This document shows, one piece after another, positions 45,554 to 54,582 of a stretch of DNA of 64,000 nucleotides (positions are counted from its first letter, which is position 1; each line of letters starts with the position of its first letter). Source of the stretch: Zymoseptoria tritici IPO323 (taxonomy: Eukaryota; Ascomycota; Dothideomycetes; Mycosphaerellales; Mycosphaerellaceae); NCBI RefSeq assembly GCF_000219625.1, contig NC_018202.1, positions 520,100 through 584,099 of the forward strand, in the 5' to 3' direction. A program made the translations under genes and the position numbers. The notes under the pieces are model-generated. The model saw only the letters and a program-made list of their open reading frames with translations, had not been told where the DNA came from and searched no databases.

Positions 45554-45600
45554 CCGGCTCTTATAGGGCCGGGGTGTGGTCGTCCTTCTTACAATTACGA

Positions 45601-46339
45601 GCAGGGTCAGCCTTACGATCGTCGATGGTCATCGTCGATGGCCATCCTCTCATCTCGCCGTCTACCGGGGTCCACGGCTTAATTACAATCGTCGCACTCG
45701 ACGAGGTAGTGGTATAAAGGGCCACCCTCCCCTCCGTACTTACTCGTCCTGCTCGTCGTCTCTTCCTCCACTCCCCGGTCCGAGAATGGGCTGTCCCCGG
45801 CATCGTTATATCGTCCTCTCTAGGCATCGTTACATCGTCCTCATCTCGATGCCATCCCGTCCTGCTGGGCCTATATCCTCTTCATCCTCCCGTCTTCCTC
45901 TCCCTTCGCCTAGCTCGTCTCCGGTCTCGTCTGTTGCCTCACCGTCTCGCTTTCGAATCTCCTGTGTCTACGTCTTCTCCCTCCTCCTCCTCCGCCCTAC
46001 TCTCGTTAATCTGTTCTCCCTCGTGCCGTTCTCGTGCCCGAGCCGTCCTCTGTAGGCCGTTAAATCCACGTTGGACTCGCTATCCGCGTATTTTTGCTAA
46101 CGAGGAGCTCGACGACGTAGTGTAGTGCTCTCCCGTCGTAGTAATTCCTGCCCACATTCAGCACCACCCCCTCCTCATCGGGCACCCGGTGGAAAGCGTA
46201 ACAAAGCTGTACGTAGTAGCGCTGGCGTCGCAGGCTCTTATATCGTGGGACTTCTATGTCCGTAGAGGTTTCTACGGTAGCTGTTCTTGAGCGTCGAGCA
46301 GGAGGTGTATGCCGCTTACGTGTTCGGCTGCTGGGTCAG
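45601..46339. other. Between LINE 5' end and repeat mosaic
   Basis: Contains a GGTCATCGTCGATGGCCATC-like short repeat near 45625-45650 and pyrimidine-rich sequence (45740-46040). No ORF with a recognisable domain. Part of it may be the LINE 5' UTR. Confidence 0.35.
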
Positions 46340-46976
46340 CTCTCTGCCCATCCTAGCATTGGGCGGAAAATCCGCCCAGCGGCAAGGTGGGCTGGAAATC
46401 CACCTATCCCGGCATTAGGCGAGAAATCCGCCTAGCGGCAAGGTGGGCTAGAAATCCGCCTAAGGTGTGGAAGCTAAAACGGAAATTCCGACACATAGTC
46501 TAGCAGCGACACCTCAAGTTTCTCGACCTTTTTTGACACCACAACAACGATCTCAAATTGAATATAGACACATAGAAAGGAACTTCTTATACTGGAGTTA
46601 CTCTCCGTGTTCTCAGAATCTTTGAAATTAGCTATGTGCGCGAGATACAAGAGGTGAAAGCAGAAAGCCATAATTCTTGGAAGTTTCCGTTTTACTTTTA
46701 GGCGGAGGCCGCCCATCCTGGCATTGGGCGGAAAATCCGCCTAGCGGCAAGGTGGGCTGGAAATCCACCTATCCCGGCATTGGGCGAGAAATCCGCCCAG
46801 CAGCAAGGTGGGCTGGAAATCCACCCATCCCGGCATTAGGCGAGAAATCCGCCCAGCGGCAAGGTAGGCTGGAAATCCGCCCATCCCGGCATTGGGCGAG
46901 AAATCCGCCCAGCAGCAAGGTGGGCTGGAAATCCGCCCATCCCGGCATTGGGCGAGAAATCCGCCTACACCCGTAA
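46340..46976. repeat. 57-bp tandem array interrupted by a MITE
   Basis: The unit contains GGCATTGGGCGAGAAATCCG, CCCAGCGGCAAGGTGGGCTG and GAAATCCGCCCATCCC. About two units lie at 46340-46462 and about five at 46700-46976, with the MITE between. Unit differences are mainly C/T and G/A. The embedded plus-strand ORF of 99 codons is a by-product of the repeat. Confidence 0.85.
46477..46692. mobile_element. MITE of 216 bp with TA target duplication (Tc1/mariner-like)
   Basis: Begins AAACGGAAATTCC and ends GGAAGTTTCCGTTT, which are inverted repeats differing by one indel, flanked by TA on both sides (46475-46476 and 46693-46694). AT-rich and unlike the 57-bp array it splits. It contains no transposase. 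A TA duplication points to a Tc1/mariner-type donor. Confidence 0.6.
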
Positions 46977-48033
46977 TCCGTAGCCGGCCTGCCCTAGCAT
47001 CGTCTATATCGTGAGAAGGGTAGACTTCAGCTATGGCTCCGGAAAGCGATACAATCCGCGTTTAGGCGGAGGAGGTAGAGCAGTTCGCAGTGTAGGCCAT
47101 AGAGGCAATCCCAGCGGAGGAGACGGCGAGGTTGTAGCAGAGAGGGAGGAGTCTCAGCGGGAAGTTCAGCGGTGCGCCAATTGGTCCTAGCGACCGGATA
47201 CGGACCCTCCTTGGTCAATTGACCAAGGCGTAGGGCTCAGAGTTTGCGGTCGACTAATCAGAGGAGCCGGACGGGTCTGGAGCAGGGCTCTTTCGACAAC
47301 TCGCTGGACCTCGTCTCCTTCGCGCTTCCTCTTAACCATCGAAAATCCTTCTTAAGGGTCTGCCGACCAGTCGGGGCGAACAGACGAATTCGAGGCTCGT
47401 CGTATACTTTTAGAACCTAACTTCTTAACCTTACGACGGGTTCTTTCGAAACTAATACAAGCTCCGAGTGCGGGTCATGACAAGAAGAATTGTCTGTTTT
47501 CAATCTTCGATATCGTATATATTAGATCTTCCTTCGCCCGCTAGCAGATTTGGATTGCACGAAATCCACGTCGGAGTCCAGGAGATGGAGGAGTTCGGAG
47601 CGGAGGAGACGGCGAGGTCGTAGTAGAGAGGGAGGAGTCCAGGTAGGAAAGTTCAGCAGTGCGCTTCTATGTCCACGTGACCGGGCACGGACCCACCTTG
47701 GTCAATTGACCAAGACGTGGGGCTCAGAGTTTGCGGCCAGCTAATGGGTAGGGGAGGACGCAGCGGCCCTCCCGTCGCGGCCGATTCGTCTACGCGACCG
47801 GACACGGACCCACCTTGGTCAATTGACCAAGACGTGGGGCTTAGAGTTTGCGGTCGACGAATCAGAGGAGCCGGACCGGTCTGGATCGAATCTATACTTG
47901 GATAACTCGCTGGACCTCATCTCCTCCGCGCTTCCTCTTAACTATCCTCTTCCGCGGCAGTACTATGTCTTGCTCGGGTGTTGTTAGTTGTGGTCGAAAC
48001 CCGAAAATCCTTCGTAAAGGGTCTGCCGGCAAG

Positions 48034-49023
48034 CAGTGAGCTTGTTGTATTGTATCCTTGTTGTATTGTATTGTATTGTCGTATATACAGCTGTCGTGGA
48101 TCCTCACCTTAAGGCTGGTGTATTGTATTGTCGTGCTGTACGGCTGGATATAATACAGCTGTATCCGGTGATGGTAGGCATGGTTTTAAGGGCCATGTTT
48201 ATAGTGGTGTATTCAGAGGTAGTGTTTTCAGAGGTGTATTCGGAGTCTGCGCCGGTGTTGTTGCACTGCATGAACAGAGTCTGCACCTGAGAAGTTAGCC
48301 ATCAATCTACTGCTCTTGTGACCATCGTAACAACACCATTGCTATCAACATGGCCTCATCTTCAGCCTCAACACCCTCGATAGTAGGCTGGCAACTGCCA
48401 CCACGTAAGGATCGCACCTCCGACTATGTTACGCTCTGTGAGAGTAGCGCTGTATTCGATAAGGCCCTTTAGCCGGACTCCTCTCAGATCAAGGGCACTG
48501 AATACACTCGTTGTGCGAACGCATACCACTATTCGACGCCATTGCTTGGTAGATGGCTCGTCGCCGTTAGTGGCTATGCCTCTTACGAATGGCACTCGAC
48601 TGCCTTTTAGTCCCCCTTATGAGCGACAACCCTAAGCGCTCATTCAGCTCCGGCAGAGATATGATTGACTACCGCCGTTCACAGCTCTATGGCGACATTA
48701 TCGAGGCTTATGCGTTCCTTCGCAGTGCATATGGACCTCTAATTAAGACAACAAGAGCCGGAGCAACAACACTAGCATTTGACGACGACGAGGACATTGA
48801 GAAGTCTATAGATGGTCAGACAACAAGCTCATTTATGAGCGATACAACAGCCGGCTTTACAACCTTCTGCACTGCTTAAGGAGACTCATAAGCAACAGTG
48901 GTGGACGATGAGGTCTGAGAGTGTTGTATACAGTGGATATCTACTGTATGTTGCCAAGATACACGTTGTATTGTATTGTCACCACCCTTATATACAATAC
49001 AATCCAATACAACAAGCTCACTG
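48034..49023 (+). mobile_element. Internally deleted hAT transposon (990 bp)
   Basis: The ends are perfect inverted repeats of CAGTGAGCTTGTTGTATTG. The element is flanked by CCGGCAAG (48026-48033) and CCAGCAAG (49024-49031), an 8-bp duplication with one G-to-A change. An unoccupied CCGGCAAGTCGGGG site is present at about 49703. Inside, a plus-strand segment starting at about 48351 (MASSSASTPSIVGWQLPPRK) looks like a transposase N terminus. 48600-48880 encodes the hAT C-terminal dimerisation motif (MSDNPKRSFSSGRDMIDYRR). The catalytic middle is missing. Confidence 0.85.
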
Positions 49024-49910
49024 CCAGCAAGTCGGGGCAGCAAGACGAATCCGACACTCGTCGCATACTTGGAAAACCTTACTTCTGAACCTTGTGACGG
49101 TTTCTTTCGCAACAAAGACAGGCTCCGAGACCGGGCAATTACGAGAAGAACTGTCCATTAAAAATCTTCCATGTCGTATCTATAAGAGCTTGTTTTACCC
49201 TCGAGCAGACTCGGATTTAACGAAATCCGCGTCGAGGCGGACGAGACGGAGGAGTTCGCCGTGCAGGAGATAGAGGCAATTACCGCGGAGGAGGTCGTAG
49301 AAGGGAGGGAGGAGTCCGGGTGGGACAGTTCAGCAGTGCGCTTCTGGGCCCACGTGACCGGGCACGGACCCACCTTGGTCAATTGACCAAGACGTGGGGC
49401 TCAGAGTTTGCAGCCAGCCAATGGGCAGGGGAGGACGTAGCGGCCCTCCCGTCGCGGCCGATTCGTCCACGCGACCGGACACGGACCCACCTTGGTCAAT
49501 TGACCAAGACGTAGGGCTCAGAGTTTGCGGTCGATGAATTAGAGGAGCCGGACCGGTCTGGATCGAATCTATACTTGGATAACTCGCTGGACCTCATCTC
49601 CTCCGTGCTTCCTCTTAACTATCCTCTTCCGCGGCAGTACTATGTCTTGCTCGGGTGTTGTTAGTTGTGGTCGAAACCCGAAAATCCTTCGTAAAGGGTC
49701 TGCCGGCAAGTCGGGGCAGCAAGACGAATCCGACGCTCGTCGCATACTTGGAAAACCTCACTTCTGAACCTTGTGACGGTTTCTTTCGCAACAAAGACGG
49801 GCTCCGAGACCGGGCAATTACGAGAAGAACTGTCCATTAAAAATCTTCGATGTCGTATCTATAAGAGCTTGTTTTACCCTTGAGCAGACTCGGATTTAAC
49901 GAAATCCGCG

Positions 49911-50095
49911 ATTAAAGTCCTTCGATACTAGCTGGCTACTATCCTAGGCACGGGTCTTTCCCTAAGGTCAAGAGATACGAGAGAACAACGATTGTACATA
50001 GATAGACTGCTGTCGCGAGACAGCCGTCCTACATAGTCATAGACTCCTACAGGACGTAAATGGAACAAACAAACAAAACAACAAACAAACAAAAC
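49911..50095 (+). mobile_element. SINE-like retroposon, 185 bp
   Basis: A 185-bp insertion with an A-rich AACAAACAAAC-type tail at its 3' end is flanked by the 13-bp duplication AACGAAATCCGCG (49898-49910 and 50096-50108). The unoccupied site occurs at about 49217-49231 in the neighbouring repeat copy. Its body has no coding capacity. Whether the head derives from a tRNA or another RNA could not be decided by eye. Confidence 0.7.
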
Positions 50096-50491
50096 AACGA
50101 AATCCGCGTCGAGGCGGACGAGACGGAGGAGTTCGCCGTGCAGGAGATAGAGGCAATTACCGCGGAGGAGGTCGTAGAAGGGAGGGAGGAGTCCGGGTAG
50201 GACAGTTCAGCGGTGCGCTTCTGGGCCCACGTGACCAGGCACGGACCCACCTTGGTCAATTGACCAAGACGTGGGGCTCAGAGTTTGCGGCCAGCCAATG
50301 GGCAGGGGAGGACGCAGCGGCCCTCCTGTCGCGGCCGATTCGTCTACGCGACCGGACACGGACCCACCTTGGTCAATTGACCAAGACGTGGGGCTCAGAG
50401 TTTGCAGTCGACGAATCAGAGGAGCCGGACCGGTCCGGATCAAATCTATACTTGGATAACTCGCTGGACCTCATCTCCTCCGCGCTTCCTC

Positions 50492-51469
50492 TCAACCATC
50501 CTGTCCCTCTGTAGCCCTTCCGCCTATGTCCTCGTCGTTCAGAAAGGTCGAAAACGACGAACCCCAGTCGACGTCGGTCACCGCATTGCTGGGCTGCGAC
50601 AGGACACTCGGATCGCACGTCCGCGGCCCGCCGTCCTCGCTGCCCGAGAATTCAAACTGCTGCGTTGGCGACAGCTCGCGATACCCGCGCATCTCGAGCC
50701 GCAGGTTCGCCACGTATGGTTTCGCGGCGGTTCGCGCACGGTCGTAGTACCTCCACCTCTAGAGTCGCTCGGCCGTCGGCGCAATCTCCGGCCGTACTCG
50801 ACAGATGAGATGGACCTAGGCGACAAAGACGGGAAGCGGGATAGTGTGCTGGATGTAGGACAGATCCCTCCCGAGGTCGATAAGGAGCAGGGCGTCAAGG
50901 TTTAGAACCCTCACGAACCTCCTCTAGCGCCTCCCTACCTTGATCGTACGCTCAAAGGCGTTCCATTCCGTCCCCAGGCCCTCCTGCACTACGTCCTCTT
51001 TCGTAAAGCCGGCGGGGAGTCTGTTGGTCCAGTCCGGACGCATCTCCCGGAAGAGGGCCCCCCTCGCAGAGGGCGTTTTGTCCGGAAGTACCATCGCCGT
51101 CGTCTGCGACGATCCTCGCGGCGGGAGCTTCTTGTAGAGGTCCAGCTGGTCCGCCAGGCGCACCGTCGCGCGGCGAAACTCAAAGTTCGACCGCCAGATC
51201 CCCACCTCACAATCCACGGCTGTACGGTACTCCCGATATGCCGCGGCGACCACCTCCCGCCTCTCCTCCTGCCTCTCGTCCTCGACGAACGCTGTCTCCC
51301 CCTCGTCCCTATCCCGCCGGCATAGGTCTCGACTCTGTTGCAAAAAGCCTCGCCACTCGTCGATTACGGTCGTTCCTATGGTCCTACGAGTAATGGCGAG
51401 GCATTTCTCGAAGTGCTTCCAGAGACCCAGGTCGACCTCCCGTGTTTTCCGCAGGCTTTGCGCGCTCAC
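50492..51469 (-). pseudogene. Decayed gene of unknown function
   Basis: One minus-strand frame reads as protein for about 325 codons from the Met at 51469. It contains KHFEKCLAITRRTIGTTVID, RSNFEFRRATVRLADQLDLYKK and, after three TAG codons (about 50924, 50820, 50760), LRLEMRGYRELSPTQQFEF. The tail is FSTFLNDEDIGGRATEGQDG. Stops fall where Trp or Gln would fit. It may be the downstream part of the same gene as 51726-53162. No family is recognised. Confidence 0.5.
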
Positions 51470-51725
51470 GTGATGGTCCTCAGCGCTGCCGGCGTTGTCG
51501 GCGACGTCCTGAACAAAGTCATACTAGAGGCGGTAATCCGGGTGGGTGGGGGAAATGCCTCCCACTCCCTCCACACCAGACACGGCGCCCGCCGCCGCAG
51601 GATGCTAGCGGAGCTGTAGGAGGCCCTCCGCACATCGGGCCTTAGCGCCGGCTTCGGATAGTTAGCAGCGGATAGTGCAGGGCGGAGGGTTTCAACGTAC
51701 CATAGGGCGGCTGGCGAGTATCTTC

Positions 51726-53162
51726 CTAAGAATCCGGCGTCCCTCTAGTGCTTACAGGAGGATCTGGTCCTCCTCTATCGCTTCTAGGAGGGTCTGGTCT
51801 TTCCCTAGTGTTCTCCGGAACATCCGATGTCCCTCCAGTGCTTATAGGAGGATCTGGTCCTCCTCCATCGCTTCTAGGAGGGTCTGGTCTTTCCCTAGTG
51901 TTCTCCGGAACATCCGACGTCCCTCTAGTGCTTACAGGAGGATCTGGTCCTCCTCCATCGCTTCCAGGAGGGTCTGGTCTTTCCCCAGTGTTCTCCGGAA
52001 CATCCGACGTCCCTCCAGTACTTCTAGGTGGGTCTAGCCCTCCTCTAGCGTTCTCGGGAGGATCTGACCCTTCTCTGTCGCTTCCAGGTAGGTCTGGCCC
52101 TCCTCCAGCGTTCTCGGGAGGATCTGACCCTTCTCTATCGCTTCCAGGTGGGTCTGGCCCTCCTCTAGCGTTCTCCAGTCCGCTATTCCCCTCCGGATCC
52201 GTAGGGTCCTGCTCTCTCGCTTCCGCCGCTGCTCCCGGTTCTCGACCCGTTATCTCGTCTACAGTCTCACGGGAAATGGTCGATCTTAGGGTCCCCTTGC
52301 TAGACTTGCGCTTCTGTGGCAGTAGGTCCTTTAGTACCTTGAGCTGCATCGGCCTCTGCTTCGGATACCTTTTTGGGCGATAGAATGAGGAGGCGGCCCT
52401 TACCTTGGCGACCACGATCTCCTCGGGCTCCCCGTTGCCGTCGTCGCTGCCGTTGTCAACGGCGTCTTCGTCGGCGTCGCTTTCTACTACCTGCCGCGGC
52501 GAAATGGGCTTCCGACGCTTCTTTAACAGCTGCTCGTCTTCCAGCTCGTTTTCTTCCCCGTCGCTCTCCGCCGGCTGGTCTTCCTCTACCCCGTCTTCCA
52601 TAGTAGGTTTGGAGTACTTCTCTCGACGAGGAGAGCGTCGAAGGGGTGACGTCGCTGGGCAGCTCCGTGCGCGGCAGTCGTCCCGCTTTCGCTTTCTTCC
52701 CGACGTAGGAGCTGTCTCCTCACCACCCGCTCTGCCTAGTGCCGGCTGCGCAGAGGAGGGATACTCCGTATACGCCGGCGGAGGCGAGGAGGTCGCGCGT
52801 AGGCGTTGTTGTCCCCGCCTTTCCGCTCCCACTGCCGACGAGATCCGTCGGCAGGCCTTCTCTTCGAAATATCGCGACATGCGCTGGCGGACCTCCTTGT
52901 TCATACGAGTCTCTATCTCTTTCTCCGTATGTGGCCTTAGTCGCTCCTTAGCCTGAGCCTCGGAGACGGCAAACGGTTCCCGAAGGCGTTGGGATCCTCG
53001 AGAGAGACAGCAGACCTCGCGGCAGTCCTGGGCCTCGTCAGCGCGAACGATGACGAAGTCGTTCGTATCGCCGGCTCGCTGTTTAGTCGCCCGGAAGAGC
53101 GCGTCCAGGATGTCTAAGGGAATTCGCACCACTCCGTCTACTTCGTCGAGCATTGTTGGCAA
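51726..53162 (-). CDS. 478-aa protein with C-terminal Pro/Gly/Asp repeats, unknown function
   Basis: An intact minus-strand ORF. The first 100 residues look globular (VDGVVRIPLDILDALFRATK, VIVRADEAQDCREVCCL). The middle is basic and acidic by turns with likely nuclear-localisation runs (GRKRKRDD, KKRRKPISP). From about residue 310 the protein is made of repeats, ending in three to four copies of a 30-residue unit containing SDVPENTRERPDPPRSD. The repeat is also visible as a 90-bp DNA periodicity at 51740-52030. No domain is recognised. It may be broken at its 3' side, since the decayed frame at 51469-50492 follows. A subtelomeric or element-borne gene is likely. Confidence 0.55.
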   Translation of the reverse strand: MPTMLDEVDGVVRIPLDILDALFRATKQRAGDTNDFVIVRADEAQDCREVCCLSRGSQRLREPFAVSEAQAKERLRPHTEKEIETRMNKEVRQRMSRYFEEKACRRISSAVGAERRGQQRLRATSSPPPAYTEYPSSAQPALGRAGGEETAPTSGRKRKRDDCRARSCPATSPLRRSPRREKYSKPTMEDGVEEDQPAESDGEENELEDEQLLKKRRKPISPRQVVESDADEDAVDNGSDDGNGEPEEIVVAKVRAASSFYRPKRYPKQRPMQLKVLKDLLPQKRKSSKGTLRSTISRETVDEITGREPGAAAEAREQDPTDPEGNSGLENARGGPDPPGSDREGSDPPENAGGGPDLPGSDREGSDPPENARGGLDPPRSTGGTSDVPENTGERPDPPGSDGGGPDPPVSTRGTSDVPENTRERPDPPRSDGGGPDPPISTGGTSDVPENTRERPDPPRSDRGGPDPPVSTRGTPDS

Positions 53163-53230
53163 GTAGGCGGTTGGGAAGGTTACAGGAGGAGGCGACTGCG
53201 ATAGATAGGACTGCGGAGAATTCGATTAGG

Positions 53231-53492
53231 GAGGAGGTGATTGTAGTGGATGCGACTGCGCTGCGATTGCGACAGATGCGACCGCGGAGGATTCGAGGAG
53301 GAAGGAGGCGATTGCGCTAGATGCGACTATGCTGCGATTGCGACAGATGCGACTGCGGAGGATTCGAGGAGGAAGGAGGCGATCGTACTGGATGCGACTG
53401 TGCTGCGATTGCGACAGATGCGACTGCGGAGGATTCGAGGAGGGAGGAGGCGATCGCGCTGGATGCGACTGCGCTGCGATTGCGACAATAAA
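53231..53492. repeat. 71-bp tandem repeat, about four copies
   Basis: The unit has GCTGCGATTGCGACAGATGC, GACTGCGGAGGATTCGAGGA and GGAGGCGAT.G..CTGGATGC. Phase markers at 53260, 53331, 53402 and 53473 give exactly 71 bp. It lies just upstream of the 53162 start codon. Confidence 0.85.
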
Positions 53493-53520
53493 GGCTCTTC
53501 GGAGGATCGGGTTAATTAAG

Positions 53521-54582
53521 GCGGCTACAATGCGAGAGAAGAGGTAAGGAGGAAGAAGGCTGTAGGGAGGAGAATTGCGATTCGGTTTGTGACTCGTTAG
53601 AAACAGAATGGTTACGGAGAAGAGAACTCCGAGGAGGAAGATTACGAAGAGGAGGAGAGAGTGCACGGCACAGGCAACAACAGCGTAAACTCGTAGGGAT
53701 TATCCCTCTCCGCTGGGTTCGGCAGAAACCCTAAGCCAGGCCTAGGGTAGGGTAACAAAGCCTAACCGGACACGGTTCCTGGAGGTGCCTTAGTTCTCTT
53801 AGGCACGGATAACCCTCCGTGCTATCCAGCCCTCCACTTCGAAAGCTACGCCCCCAGCGGCGAGAACCGCCGTAGAGAACCATCTGCGAGAGCAAGGACT
53901 TTTGAGCCGCCCTCTCCGAGCATATAAAAGAGCGAAGGACGCCAAACCCCGAATACGAGAGGCCTAGGCCTAGCGCGATGCCGTAGCCGGACAAGGAACA
54001 GTCGAGGAGGACCTCAAGCGTTCGTAACAACACTTAAGCGAAGACTCGGGTCACATGCCACCGCCCTCAAGTAGGCGTACGTAAGTAATCTCGAATATAA
54101 TCCGTCTCACTTCCACTGTTTGAATTTGACAGCGCTGACACATGCCATTCGCGATAGCGGCCATTACGGGCATTGAGGTGCAGGCGCGGTCAAAAGTCAA
54201 TGGCTGGAACATCCTTGGTCGCACTTCAAAGCTTCCAGACCACACTTCATTAACCACCTCACGAAGCAACGTTTTACCGGCAAGTTGCGCGCATTCCTTT
54301 TTACCTCTACGGATATTCGTTTTGCGGATATCTTGGTCTGCTATTTCTTCTTTGCTTCGGCAGATCATTACACTGCGTGCACGGCTTGCAAGGTAAATAG
54401 TTGGTGCATTCACTCTTGGACTTCACTTGCAGCTCTAGCACTCGCATTGTGCGATTTGGTACACTTACCGCGGACGGACTGCTTCGAGCAACGAAAAGAA
54501 CATGGCGCCTTTGTAGCAAGACAGCGGCATTCTCAACCCTATCACTACCTCGCATACGACGGCATTAAGCAGCACGGCAACT
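53521..54582. other. Unassigned sequence upstream of the methyltransferase relic
   Basis: Minus-strand ORFs of 100 codons (54033-53731) and 120 codons (54413-54051) are open. The second reads KTNIRRGKKECAQLAGKTLL and ends RRIIFEITYVRLLEGGGM. Neither has a recognised domain. Part of this interval may be the promoter of the methyltransferase relic. Confidence 0.3.

Larger units (their letters stand above)
39176..45600 (-). mobile_element. Telomere-attached LINE (non-LTR retrotransposon), full length or nearly so
   Basis: Minus-strand order is ORF1, then endonuclease and reverse transcriptase in ORF2, then a 3' UTR of about 1.1 kb whose terminus abuts telomeric repeats (CCCTAA on the element strand). 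The 3' end is centromere-proximal and the 5' end faces the chromosome terminus. Both ORFs carry only in-frame nonsense changes, so decay was by point mutation. The 5' boundary is uncertain and is placed just upstream of the ORF1 start at 45553. Confidence 0.8.
47210..50385. promoter_or_regulatory. Seven copies of a perfect 18-bp palindrome
   Basis: CTTGGTCAATTGACCAAG occurs at 47210-47227, 47697-47714, 47814-47831, 49374-49391, 49491-49508, 50251-50268 and 50368-50385. Pairs within a unit are about 117 bp apart. All seven copies are identical although flanking bases vary, so selection or recent spread is possible. A dimeric protein-binding site is one reading. Confidence 0.5.
47030..50515. 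repeat. Subtelomeric long repeat, about four partial copies
   Basis: Copies of a unit of about 0.9 kb or less lie at about 47030-47580, 47560-49220 (with an insertion), 49024-49910 and 50096-50515. Shared blocks include the 18-bp palindrome CTTGGTCAATTGACCAAG, a GGGCTCAGAGTTTGCGG block, GGATAACTCGCTGGACCTC, and a GCCGGCAAGTCGGGGCAGCA block. Some frames read as protein (FAVDESEEPDRSGSNLYLDN), so the unit derives from a coding sequence, but no ORF is intact. Copies differ mainly by transitions. Confidence 0.75.

Noticed and set aside
46340..46976. CRISPR-like regular repeats
   Set aside because: The 57-bp units are contiguous without unique spacers and the genome is eukaryotic; it is a plain tandem array split by a MITE.
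51748..52383. 211-codon plus-strand ORF with Gly/Ser/Pro repeats
   Set aside because: Antisense shadow of the repeat region of the 478-aa ORF; the minus frame has a better composition and longer opening.
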